This document shows positions 6,650 to 12,263 of a stretch of 12,263 nt of DNA, one piece after another. This DNA is from Burkholderiales bacterium (GTDB taxonomy: Bacteria; Pseudomonadota; Gammaproteobacteria; Burkholderiales; Casimicrobiaceae), in assembly GCA_031277445.1 (NCBI GenBank), contig JAITMH010000033.1:1-12263 (forward strand). Direction: 5' to 3'. Numbering within the stretch: position 1 is the stretch's first letter; the number at the start of each line of letters is the position of its first letter. The position numbers were made by a program, and so were the translations under genes. The notes under the pieces were generated by a model. It made no database searches, had not been told where the DNA came from, and was given only the letters and a program-made list of their open reading frames with translations.

Positions 6650-7186
6650 GTGAGCGAACAAAAAATACCCACACTGCCAAATCCGAACCGCCGCCGCTTT
6701 CATGCGGCATGCCTCGCGGCGCTTTTTCTTGTTGCTTGCAGCAGCAAGGAAAGAGGCTCGGACAGCGCCCGCTTTTCCGGATCGAGGGCGGCAGACTTGC
6801 CGCCGACCGAGAAAGGGCGGGAGGTTGTGTTTTACGCACTGAGTTTGCTCGATACCGGTTACCGTTTCGGCGGCAAAAATCCGCAGGCGGGGTTCGATTG
6901 CAGCGGGATGGTGAGCTACATTTACGCGCAGGCGGCGGGAGTCAAAGTCAGCGGCAGCGCTGCCGATATCGCCAGACAGGGAACGTCGGTCGGACATGAC
7001 CGATTGCGACCAGGCGATCTGGTTTTTTTCAATACGCTGAACCGCCCCTTTTCGCATGTCGGTATTTACATCGGCGACAACCGCTTCATTCACGCGCCCT
7101 CGACCGACGGCAAAGTGCGTATCGACGACCTCGGCAGCCGTTATTTTTCCGAACGGTTTGAAGAAGCGCGGGCGTATTTTGATTGA
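6650..7186 (+). CDS. NlpC/P60 family cell-wall hydrolase lipoprotein
   Basis: NlpC/P60 enzymes are cysteine peptidases that usually cut the gamma-D-Glu-to-diaminopimelate bond in peptidoglycan stem peptides. From GTG 6650 the product is 178 residues: a lipoprotein signal peptide with three arginines (NRRRFHAACLAALFLVAC, lipobox LVAC, Cys30), a short linker and one NlpC/P60 domain. The catalytic triad is visible: Cys84 in GFDCSGMVSYIY, His136 in FSHVGIYIG and His148 in FIHAPS. RPGDLVFF (120-127) is another family mark. I chose the GTG because AGGGA (6637-6641) lies 8 bases before it; an in-frame ATG at 6629 has no ribosome binding site. It resembles Spr/MepS and NlpC of enterobacteria in layout. 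It is convergent with the DNA glycosylase gene. Confidence 0.9.
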   Translation: MSEQKIPTLPNPNRRRFHAACLAALFLVACSSKERGSDSARFSGSRAADLPPTEKGREVVFYALSLLDTGYRFGGKNPQAGFDCSGMVSYIYAQAAGVKVSGSAADIARQGTSVGHDRLRPGDLVFFNTLNRPFSHVGIYIGDNRFIHAPSTDGKVRIDDLGSRYFSERFEEARAYFD

Positions 7187-7290
7187 TCACGCGGAGGAAC
7201 GAAGAAAAAACCTTAACCACGAAAAACACGAAAGGCACGAAAAAAATAGTGGTCATTCTGTGCGGAGCGAAGCGCGTCATCCTGCGCGAA
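7187..7290. repeat. Repeat tract after the NlpC/P60 gene
   Basis: A TCACGCGGAGGAACGAAGAA unit (7187-7206) starts one base after the stop codon. Then come three 9-base units, CACGAAAAA, CACGAAAGG and CACGAAAAA (7218-7244), and a GTCATTCTGTGCGGAGCGAA unit (7254-7290). All belong to families present elsewhere in the window. Confidence 0.65.
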
Positions 7291-7295
7291 GTTTT

Positions 7296-7374
7296 GTAGG
7301 GTGGGCAAAGGCCGTAAGGCCGTGCCCACCGCTCCGGTCTGAATGGTGGGCACGCTGCGCTTTGCCCACCCTAC
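7296..7374. repeat. Nested palindrome, two inverted GTAGGGTGGGC units
   Basis: The left unit (7296-7330) starts GTAGGGTGGGCAAAG and ends GTGCCCACC. The right unit (7345-7374) is the same unit inverted. Each is also palindromic in itself (GGTGGGCA with TGCCCACC). Their cores differ: AAGGCCGTAAGGCCG on the left and, read in the same sense, AAGCGCAGCG on the right. It lies between the convergent NlpC/P60 and glycosylase genes, where a strong two-way hairpin could end transcription, although no T-run follows. Units of this kind are widespread in bacterial genomes. Confidence 0.8.
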
Positions 7375-7398
7375 GCGCCTGACCTCTGATTCCTGCCA

Positions 7399-8058
7399 TC
7401 AATACTCCACCGGTAACGGGTCGAGCGAGCGCCACAAATACCAGGTGGCGACGCTGCGGTACGGTCGCCAAAATTCGGCCAGCGCCTGCATTTCTTCGAG
7501 GCTGAGCGCATGTTCTCCGGCGTAATGCAGCCGAATTGCTTTTTGCAACCCCAGATCGGCAATCGGGAAAACGTCGGCACGCAGTTCATGAAACATCAAA
7601 AACATTTCCGCCGTCCAGCGTCCGATGCCTTTGACGGTGACGAGCGCTTCAATCAGCGCTTCGTCAGACAACGTTTTCCAGTTTTCCGGATTCAGCGATC
7701 CGTCGGCAAAACGGCGGGCGAGGTCTTGCATATACTCGGCTTTGCGTTGCGACAGTCCCGCACTTCGCAGCGCATCCGGCGTCAGCGCGGCAACTGCTGT
7801 CGGCGCGACTTCAGGAAAAGCGATATCGGCATGCTTGGGATCGACGGCGGTGACAAAACGTCGCCAGACGGCATCCGCTGCCTTGACCGAGATTTGCTGG
7901 CCGATAATGGCGCGGGCGAGCGCGGTGAAAGCGTCGCTGCGCCGACGCAGGTGGAACTCCGGATAGGCGTCGATCAGGCCGTGCAGCGCGGGATCGCGGC
8001 GCGAAAGCAGGCGGGTGGCGCGGTCCCAGTAGTCGGGTTTCATAGCGGGCGTTTCCAT
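7399..8058 (-). CDS. DNA-3-methyladenine glycosylase II, AlkA-type HhH-GPD protein
   Basis: Enzymes of this family remove alkylated purines such as 3-methyladenine from DNA and start base-excision repair. The 219-residue product is shorter than E. coli AlkA (282) and lacks its N-terminal beta domain, as in many bacterial AlkA-like proteins. It has IIGQQISVKAA (51-61), the helix-hairpin-helix VKGIGRWTAEMFLMF (142-156) and the catalytic aspartate D168 in VFPIADLGLQKAIR. There is no iron-sulphur cluster Cys set at the C-terminus, so it is not an endonuclease III/MutY type. Met6 (8043) is an alternative start; neither start has a clear ribosome binding site. A heptamer repeat touches its stop codon. 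It is divergent from the binding-protein gene. Confidence 0.9.
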   Translation of the reverse strand: METPAMKPDYWDRATRLLSRRDPALHGLIDAYPEFHLRRRSDAFTALARAIIGQQISVKAADAVWRRFVTAVDPKHADIAFPEVAPTAVAALTPDALRSAGLSQRKAEYMQDLARRFADGSLNPENWKTLSDEALIEALVTVKGIGRWTAEMFLMFHELRADVFPIADLGLQKAIRLHYAGEHALSLEEMQALAEFWRPYRSVATWYLWRSLDPLPVEY

Positions 8059-8082
8059 TCGGGAAAGTCCAATGGTACATTA

Positions 8083-8250
8083 GTCAGGGATCAGAGGTCA
8101 GGGGTCGGAGCGGGTAGCCTGGACAAGCGAAGCGCAGTCCGGGAATCAAAAACATGATTTAACCGCAAAGAACGCAGAGAGCGCAAAGAATAGCTCACGC
8201 GAAGGCGCGAAGAAGAAAGGCGTCATTGCGAGCAAAGCGAAGCAATCCAG
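8083..8250. repeat. Repeat mosaic between the glycosylase and the binding-protein gene
   Basis: In order: a reversed heptamer run (8083-8106), a CCTGGACAAGCGAAGCGCAG palindrome unit (8114-8146), three exact 9-base units CGCAAAGAA, CGCAGAGAG and CGCAAAGAA (8164-8190), a CTCACGCGAAGGCGCGAAGA unit (8193-8215), and a GTCATTGCGAGCAAAGCGAA unit (8222-8250). Both divergent genes must be transcribed from this 243-bp gap, yet no classical promoter pair stands out. Confidence 0.75.
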
Positions 8251-8297
8251 CCCCTCTCCCGGCCTTCGGCCACCTTCTCCCGCAAACGGGAGAGGGA
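8251..8297 (+). repeat. CTCTCCCG-type hairpin carrying a ribosome binding site
   Basis: CCCTCTCCC (8252-8260) can pair with GGGAGAGGG (8288-8296), with an inner GGCC-TTC-GGCC hairpin (8261-8271). Alternatively TCTCCCG (8276-8282) pairs with CGGGAGA (8287-8293). The right arm contains GAGAGGGA, the Shine-Dalgarno for ATG 8302, so either fold would cover it. A reversed relative lies at 10293-10345. Confidence 0.65.
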
Positions 8298-8301
8298 ATG
8301 T

Positions 8302-10155
8302 ATGTTGGGTCATTTCAGAAGGAGAATGGCGTTGCGTTTGGATTGTTTGATGGGAAGTGTAGTTGTAGTATGGCAGCCGATGTTGTGGGCGGTCTTGTGG
8401 GGAGTATTGTCGTGCTTTTCGGGCGCGGCGTTGGCTTCTCCGCCGGATAAAACCGAACCGCGTAAAACCTTGCGGATGGCTTTTCCGACGGCGGAAACCG
8501 GTTTCGATCCGCCGCGTGTTCACGATCTTTATTCCAACACGGTCAATGAAGCCATTTTCGAGCGCTTGCTGACATATGACTATCTGGCGCGACCGGCGCG
8601 TTTGGCGCCGATGACGGCGGAGACGTTGCCGGAGATTGCCGACGGCGGTAAAACATACACCTTTCGGATACGTTCCGGCATTCTGTTTCACCCCGATCCG
8701 GCGTTCGACGGAAAGCCGCGTGAATTGACCGCTGCCGATTATGTTTACAGCTTCAAGCGGGTACTCGATCCGAAAATCCGCTCGCCCTGGGCGTTCTTGC
8801 TCGAAGGAAAAGTCGTCGGGCTGGATGCGCTGGTAGAGGCGGCGGAAAAAAGCGGGAAATACGATTACGATACCGATGTCGAGGGCTTGAAAGCGCTGGA
8901 TCGCTATACGCTGCAAATCCGTTTGCGCGAGCCGGATTACAATTTCAATTATATTGTCGCGCATACGCCGTTTTCCGCAGTAGCGCGTGAGGTGGCGGAG
9001 AGGTATGGCGACGACACGATGGCGCGCCCTGTCGGAACCGGCCCTTATGTTTTGAGGCAATGGACACGCGGCGCTCGCATCGTGCTCGAAAAAAATCCGG
9101 AATACCGCGGGATGGCCTGGGATTTTGCGGAGGGTGAAGACGGGGATGCGGAGCTTGTGCGCGTGATGCAGGGGAAACGTTTGCCGTTGATTGATCGCGT
9201 CGAAATTTCGATCATCGAGGAAGAACAATCGTCCTGGCTGGCGTTCAATCGCAAGGAACTCGACCTCAGTGGCGTCGGCGGATTTCGTGAAAAAGTTTTC
9301 GATGAAAAAGGTGCGTTGAGACAGACCTGGCGTCAGCAAGGCGTCAAGCTGGAGCGATCCTTTGATCCTGAGCTTACATACACCTTTTTTAATTTTCGTG
9401 ATCCCACTGTCGGCGGTTTTGAAAAAGAAAAACTGGCGTTGCGCCGTGCGATCATCATGGCGTACAACCGCGACGAAGAAATCGAAGTGGTTCGCAAAGG
9501 TCAGGCGATTCCGGCAACCATGCCGATTCCGGTGGGTGTGGTGGGACACGACCCGCGTTACAAATCGCTGAATGCGTACAATCCGGCGCTGGCCAACAAA
9601 CTGCTCGACGCGTTCGATTTCAAGAAAGGCAGGGATGGTTTTCGGACGATGCCCGATGGTTCGCCGCTGTTGTTGAAGTACGCGACCGGAACGACGGCGG
9701 TTGAACGGCAGATGAACGAATTGTGGAAAAAGTCGATGGATACCATCGGTGTTCGCATCGAGTTTCAGCCGGGAAAATTCGCCGATCACATCAAGGCAAC
9801 GAAAGTTTGTCAGTTGCAAATGTGGGGCGTGGGGTGGATCGCGGACTATCCCGACGGCGACAATTTCATGCAGCTTTTGTACGGGCCGAACACCGGCCAG
9901 AGCAACAACGGCTGCTATGAATCGAAAGCGTTTGATGCGCTTTATGAGGAAGCGCGCAAACTTCCGGATTCGCCGGAGCGCAACCATTTGTTTTTGGAGA
10001 TGACTCGGCAGATGGAAGTTGACGGCGCCTGGGCGCTGGGCGTTTCACGCGAACGCAATATGTTGATTCGCCCCTGGGTGCTCGGCTACAAAAAACATCC
10101 GATTCTGAACGCGATGTGGGTTTACCTCGATATTGATCCGGAGAAAAAACGTTAA
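8302..10155 (+). CDS. ABC importer substrate-binding protein, family 5 (peptide/nickel type)
   Basis: Family-5 binding proteins capture oligopeptides, dipeptides, nickel complexes or similar solutes in the periplasm and pass them to an Opp/Dpp-type permease. The 617-residue product has a hydrophobic signal region (cleavage likely after GAALA, residue 45) and an SBP_bac_5 domain over nearly all the rest. Marks are LRMAFPTAETGFDPPRV (57-73), the Lys-Thr-Tyr-Thr-Phe (KTYTFRIRSGILFHPDPAF) segment (117-135), TAADYVYSFKRVLDP (143-157) and PVGTGPYVL (243-251). The N-terminus is long for a signal peptide; Met9 (8326), just after AGAAGGAGA, or Met17 are alternatives, though GAGAGGGA supports 8302. Two permease genes follow after 579 bp of repeats. 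The substrate cannot be read from the sequence; nikR in the window does not prove nickel. Confidence 0.92.
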   Translation: MLGHFRRRMALRLDCLMGSVVVVWQPMLWAVLWGVLSCFSGAALASPPDKTEPRKTLRMAFPTAETGFDPPRVHDLYSNTVNEAIFERLLTYDYLARPARLAPMTAETLPEIADGGKTYTFRIRSGILFHPDPAFDGKPRELTAADYVYSFKRVLDPKIRSPWAFLLEGKVVGLDALVEAAEKSGKYDYDTDVEGLKALDRYTLQIRLREPDYNFNYIVAHTPFSAVAREVAERYGDDTMARPVGTGPYVLRQWTRGARIVLEKNPEYRGMAWDFAEGEDGDAELVRVMQGKRLPLIDRVEISIIEEEQSSWLAFNRKELDLSGVGGFREKVFDEKGALRQTWRQQGVKLERSFDPELTYTFFNFRDPTVGGFEKEKLALRRAIIMAYNRDEEIEVVRKGQAIPATMPIPVGVVGHDPRYKSLNAYNPALANKLLDAFDFKKGRDGFRTMPDGSPLLLKYATGTTAVERQMNELWKKSMDTIGVRIEFQPGKFADHIKATKVCQLQMWGVGWIADYPDGDNFMQLLYGPNTGQSNNGCYESKAFDALYEEARKLPDSPERNHLFLEMTRQMEVDGAWALGVSRERNMLIRPWVLGYKKHPILNAMWVYLDIDPEKKR

Positions 10156-10292
10156 CCGCGAAAGCCGCAAAAAAAATTAACCGCAAAGAGCACAAGGAAA
10201 AATCTGATCACGCGAAGGCTCGATCAGGAATCAGAGGTCAGGAATCAGGTATCAGAAAAGCATCACCTCACGCGGAGGCGCGGAGAGCGCTT

Positions 10293-10345
10293 TTCTCCCT
10301 TCTCTCTTCGCGAGAAAGGGTGGCCGAAGGCCGGGAGAGGGGGCT
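10293..10345 (-). repeat. CTCTCCCG-type hairpin, reversed relative of 8251-8297
   Basis: On the minus strand it reads GCAGCCCCCTCTCCCGGCCT, then TCGGCCACCCTTTCTCGCGA. This parallels AGCCCCTCTCCCGGCCTTCG at 8249 onward. CTCTCTTCGCGAGAAAG forms a local hairpin, and GGCCGAAGGCC (10322-10332) another. Confidence 0.65.
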
Positions 10346-10371
10346 GCGACGCGCTTCGCTTCCGCGAAGAA

Positions 10372-10598
10372 CGACAGCGCCGCAGGCGCGTTATGTGAGT
10401 AACCGTCGGTGGAGCGCGAGCAACGCGAGCGCGGAACCGGCGGATAGCCCTCCCATCTATCTACCAGCCCTGCAAGGGCTGAATTCGTGCTTTGTTCAGC
10501 CCCTGCAGGGCTGGCCACAGAGAACGTGTCTGGAGCCGCCGGTTTCGCTCGCTGCGCTCGCTCTACCGACGGTTACTCACATTGCGCCCCTTCGGGGC
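10372..10598. repeat. Long-hairpin intergenic element, copy B
   Basis: The same design as copy A at 652-876. The left arm (10393-10443) differs from the copy-A left arm at 4 of 51 positions, and the right arm (10536-10582) is its near reverse complement. The interior keeps GATAGCC, CCCATCTATCT and CCAGCCC, and has two CAGCCC/GGGCTG hairpins (10465-10481 and 10497-10513) where copy A has one. It is flanked by GCGCC-GCA-GGCGC (10377-10389) and GCCCC-TTC-GGGGC (10586-10598). Two base pairs at the foot of the stem differ from copy A on both arms in a compensating way. Confidence 0.85.
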
Positions 10599-10691
10599 AA
10601 ACCTCATGTGCGCTAACTTTGTGAATGGCCTCTACTTTTTCTTGCTTGCCTACAAAAAGGTCGGGTTTGAAACCCGCCCCTGCAAGATTTT

Positions 10692-10718
10692 TTCTATGTG
10701 TTCTATGCGTTCTTTGCG
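10692..10718 (-). repeat. 9-base-period run before the permease gene
   Basis: Three units TTCTATGTG, TTCTATGCG and TTCTTTGCG end 16 bases before the permease start. Read on the minus strand they are CGCAAAGAA, CGCATAGAA and CACATAGAA, the same family as 8164-8190 and 7218-7244. Confidence 0.7.
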
Positions 10719-10734
10719 GTTAAAATAAGCAACC

Positions 10735-11673
10735 ATGACTGCCTACATCGTCCGCCGACTGTTGCAGATGATCCCGACGATGTTGGGTGTTGTGTTGTTG
10801 CTGTTCGTGTTGTTCAACTGGGTCGGCGGCGATCCGGCGTACATTCTGGCGGGAAAAATTTCCAATGAAACGCAGATCGCCAACATCCGCCATCAACTGG
10901 GCGTTGACCGTCCGGCTTATGTGCAAATCGGTATTTTTCTGAAGCAAATCGTCACCGTCGATTTCGGTACAAGCTGGAGTACCAACGAGCCGGTGTCCGA
11001 CATTTTGAAAACACGTTTGGGGCCTTCGTTAACCGTGATGTTGCCGTTGCTGGTGTTGGGAACACTGCTGGCGATTGCGTTGTCGCTGGTGGTGGCGCGG
11101 TTTCACCGTTCGCTGACCGATCGGACGGTGATGGTGGCTTGCACGGTCGGCATGTCGATTTCGATTCTGGTCTATATCATTGTTTTTCAGTATGTGTTTG
11201 CCTATCGGTTGGGCTGGTTTCCGGTGCAAGGTTGGAGCGATTCGGTATGGACGAATCTGACAACGTATGCGGTGTTGCCGATCTTCATCGGGCTTTGTGT
11301 CGGTTTGGCGCCCGATCTGCGGCTTTTCCGTTCCTTCGTGCTCGATGAAGTCAATCAGGATTATGTGCGTACTGCACGCGCTAAAGGGTTGTCGGAAACG
11401 CGCATTCTGTGGGTTCATGTGTTGCGCAATGCGTCGATTCCGATTGTGACTTTTGTGATGGCGGCGTTGCCGGGACTTTTGGTCGGCATGTTTTTGATCG
11501 AACGTTTTTTCTCGATACCGGGAATTGGCCGCGAAGTGCTTTTGGCCGTTGAGCGTTCGGACTTTCCGGTGATCAAGGCGATCACGGTTTACGTGGCGCT
11601 GGCGACGATGTTGGCCAATCTGGCGGCAGACCTCATCTACAAAGCGGTCGATCCACGGGTTGAACTGAAATAA
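10735..11673 (+). CDS. ABC importer permease, OppB/DppB type
   Basis: An inner-membrane permease subunit of a peptide/nickel-type ABC importer. The 312-residue product starts MTAYIVRRLLQMIPTMLGVV, typical of the OppB/DppB group, and has about six hydrophobic segments: 9-31, 98-120, 131-157, 177-193, 237-255 and 281-303. The cytoplasmic EAA loop that contacts the ATPase is at 209-232 (DYVRTARAKGLSETRILWVH). GQEPxx-like FFSIPGIGREVL (258-269) and the C-terminal AVDPRVELK are also standard. There is no clear Shine-Dalgarno before ATG 10735. The partner permease starts 7 bases after the stop, so the two are one transcript. Together with the binding protein at 8302 it should form one importer; the ATPase genes are presumably beyond the window. 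Confidence 0.93.
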   Translation: MTAYIVRRLLQMIPTMLGVVLLLFVLFNWVGGDPAYILAGKISNETQIANIRHQLGVDRPAYVQIGIFLKQIVTVDFGTSWSTNEPVSDILKTRLGPSLTVMLPLLVLGTLLAIALSLVVARFHRSLTDRTVMVACTVGMSISILVYIIVFQYVFAYRLGWFPVQGWSDSVWTNLTTYAVLPIFIGLCVGLAPDLRLFRSFVLDEVNQDYVRTARAKGLSETRILWVHVLRNASIPIVTFVMAALPGLLVGMFLIERFFSIPGIGREVLLAVERSDFPVIKAITVYVALATMLANLAADLIYKAVDPRVELK

Positions 11674-11680
11674 ACGCGCC

Positions 11681-12263
11681 ATGGCAGAGACACTTCATTC
11701 TCCCGCATCGGCAATAACTTCCGAAAAGCGCGGCAGCGGTTTTTGGTCGCTTGCCTGGCAACGCTTTCGTGATGATCGGGTCGGTGTGGTGTCGCTCGTG
11801 ATTGTCGCCGCGTTTTTTGTGGTTGTGTTGTTATCGGCGTTGGGCGTGATTGCTTCCGGCTGGAACGAGGAAGCGGCTGTTCCCGATGCACCGCCTGATT
11901 TGTGGGGGCTGCTAAAACCTGCCCCGCCGATGGTGATGGGGAGCGCCGCGCAGCGGATAGCGCAAACGGCGGAGAAAGAGCAGCGTATGGAAGCGCTGCT
12001 GCCGTCGGCAGTGATTGATCCGCTTGCGGAAACGCTGACACGGCTTGAGGAAACGCTACCGCGTTTGCGCGGAGAGGGCGATGCGTTGCCGGAGAGCCGT
12101 GTCGTTGATCCTCTGGCCGGCGTTTTGCAAACGTTGGGCGCGGACGATCAGGCATTGACTACCGTAAAAGAAAAGCGCACAAGCCTCCCGTTCGGCGGTG
12201 ATCGTTGGGGGCGTGACGTATTGACCAAGACGATCAAAGGATCGCAGACATCCATCATCGTCG
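11681..12263 (+). CDS. ABC importer permease, OppC/DppC type with long periplasmic insert (3' end cut by window edge)
   Basis: From ATG 11681 the frame is open for 194 codons to the edge. The N-terminus (SLAWQRFRDDRVGVVSLVIV) and a first membrane segment (about 35-58) match the OppC/DppC group. The conserved segment LPFGGDRWGRDVLTKTIKGS (169-188) corresponds to the usual LGTDxxGRDVLSRLIYG and comes just before the second membrane segment. In ordinary DppC/OppC proteins about 25-45 residues separate these; here there are about 110 (59-168). That insert is helical in look, rich in Glu, Arg, Leu and Ala, and contains two related segments, SAVIDPLAETLTRL (109-122) and SRVVDPLAGVLQTL (139-152). 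It should face the periplasm. E. coli YejE also has an enlarged loop here, so the insert may mark a subfamily. There is no visible ribosome binding site; translation may be coupled to the gene before. Confidence 0.9.
   Translation, partial: MAETLHSPASAITSEKRGSGFWSLAWQRFRDDRVGVVSLVIVAAFFVVVLLSALGVIASGWNEEAAVPDAPPDLWGLLKPAPPMVMGSAAQRIAQTAEKEQRMEALLPSAVIDPLAETLTRLEETLPRLRGEGDALPESRVVDPLAGVLQTLGADDQALTTVKEKRTSLPFGGDRWGRDVLTKTIKGSQTSIIV

Larger units (their letters stand above)
10156..10734. other. 579-bp gene-free repeat tract splitting the ABC importer genes
   Basis: It holds no credible gene. In order: TTAACCGCGAAAGCCGC and TTAACCGCAAAGAGCAC purine-rich runs (10153-10200), a CACGCGAAGG unit (10209-10218), a heptamer run in reverse (10223-10256), a CACGCGGAGGCGCGGAGAGC unit (10269-10288), a reversed CTCTCCCG-type hairpin (10293-10345), long-hairpin element copy B (10372-10598), a CGGGTTTGAAACCCG palindrome (10662-10676) and a 9-base-period run in reverse (10692-10718). 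No clear terminator for the binding-protein gene or promoter for the permease was found; TAAAAT at 10721-10726 is too close to the start to serve well as a -10. Confidence 0.8.

Noticed and set aside
8146..9987. A 613-codon open frame on the minus strand opposite the binding-protein gene
   Set aside because: The plus-strand frame is a complete family-5 binding protein with clear motifs. The antisense frame is open because of codon use in the real gene; its product is Arg/His/Phe-rich with no recognisable domain and it runs on into repeats.
10320..10616. A 98-codon plus-strand frame over element B
   Set aside because: It consists of the hairpin arms of the repeat; copy A does not keep the same frame or protein.
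8302..12263. Calling the importer a nickel transporter (NikABC) because nikR is in the window
   Set aside because: nikR is almost 8 kb away with unrelated genes between, and the binding-protein sequence gives no readable substrate evidence.

Overview
The window reads as a chromosomal segment of a Gram-negative proteobacterium, most likely a betaproteobacterium (Rhodocyclales or Nitrosomonadales type). The basis is the surE-pcm-nlpD order, the closeness of NlpD, Pcm and SurE to the E. coli forms, lipoprotein and Sec signals of Gram-negative type, and fairly GC-rich coding DNA. This is inference; no marker gene such as rRNA is present.

Layout: (1) 1-396, minus strand: the nickel-responsive repressor NikR, cut by the left edge. 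(2) 397-1195: 0.8 kb without a gene, packed with short palindromic repeats. (3) 1196-4342, plus strand: recX, surE, pcm and nlpD, a housekeeping block for recombination control, nucleotide and protein repair, and cell-wall splitting. The sigma factor gene rpoS, which often follows nlpD in gamma- and betaproteobacteria, is not here. (4) 4490-5353, plus: an AT-richer gene for a secreted lipoprotein with a probable jelly-roll domain. (5) 5480-6475, minus: a periplasmic di-haem cytochrome c peroxidase, convergent with the lipoprotein gene and separated from it by a clear terminator. (6) 6650-7186, plus: an NlpC/P60 cell-wall hydrolase lipoprotein, divergent from the peroxidase. (7) 7399-8058, minus: an AlkA-type DNA glycosylase. 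(8) 8302 to the right edge, plus: a family-5 (peptide/nickel type) ABC importer made of a binding protein and two permeases. The second permease runs off the window and has an unusual periplasmic insert.

The genes are ordinary; the space between them is not. Almost every gap is a mosaic of dispersed repeats: a 230-bp element present twice (652-876 and 10372-10598) that folds into a long hairpin with compensated base changes at the stem base; heptamer TGAYYCC-like runs that twice abut or overlap a stop codon; 9-nt-period purine-rich runs; and several imperfect palindromes (GTCATTGCGAGC type, GTAGGGTGGGC type, CCTGGATAAG type, CTCTCCCG type). Different families appear to swap the same two core sequences. 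Some repeats supply the ribosome binding site of the gene downstream, and a 579-bp tract of them splits the ABC importer genes. No CRISPR array, transposase, tRNA or rRNA was seen. I found no new multi-gene defence or metabolic system; the repeats are the best candidate for something undescribed.
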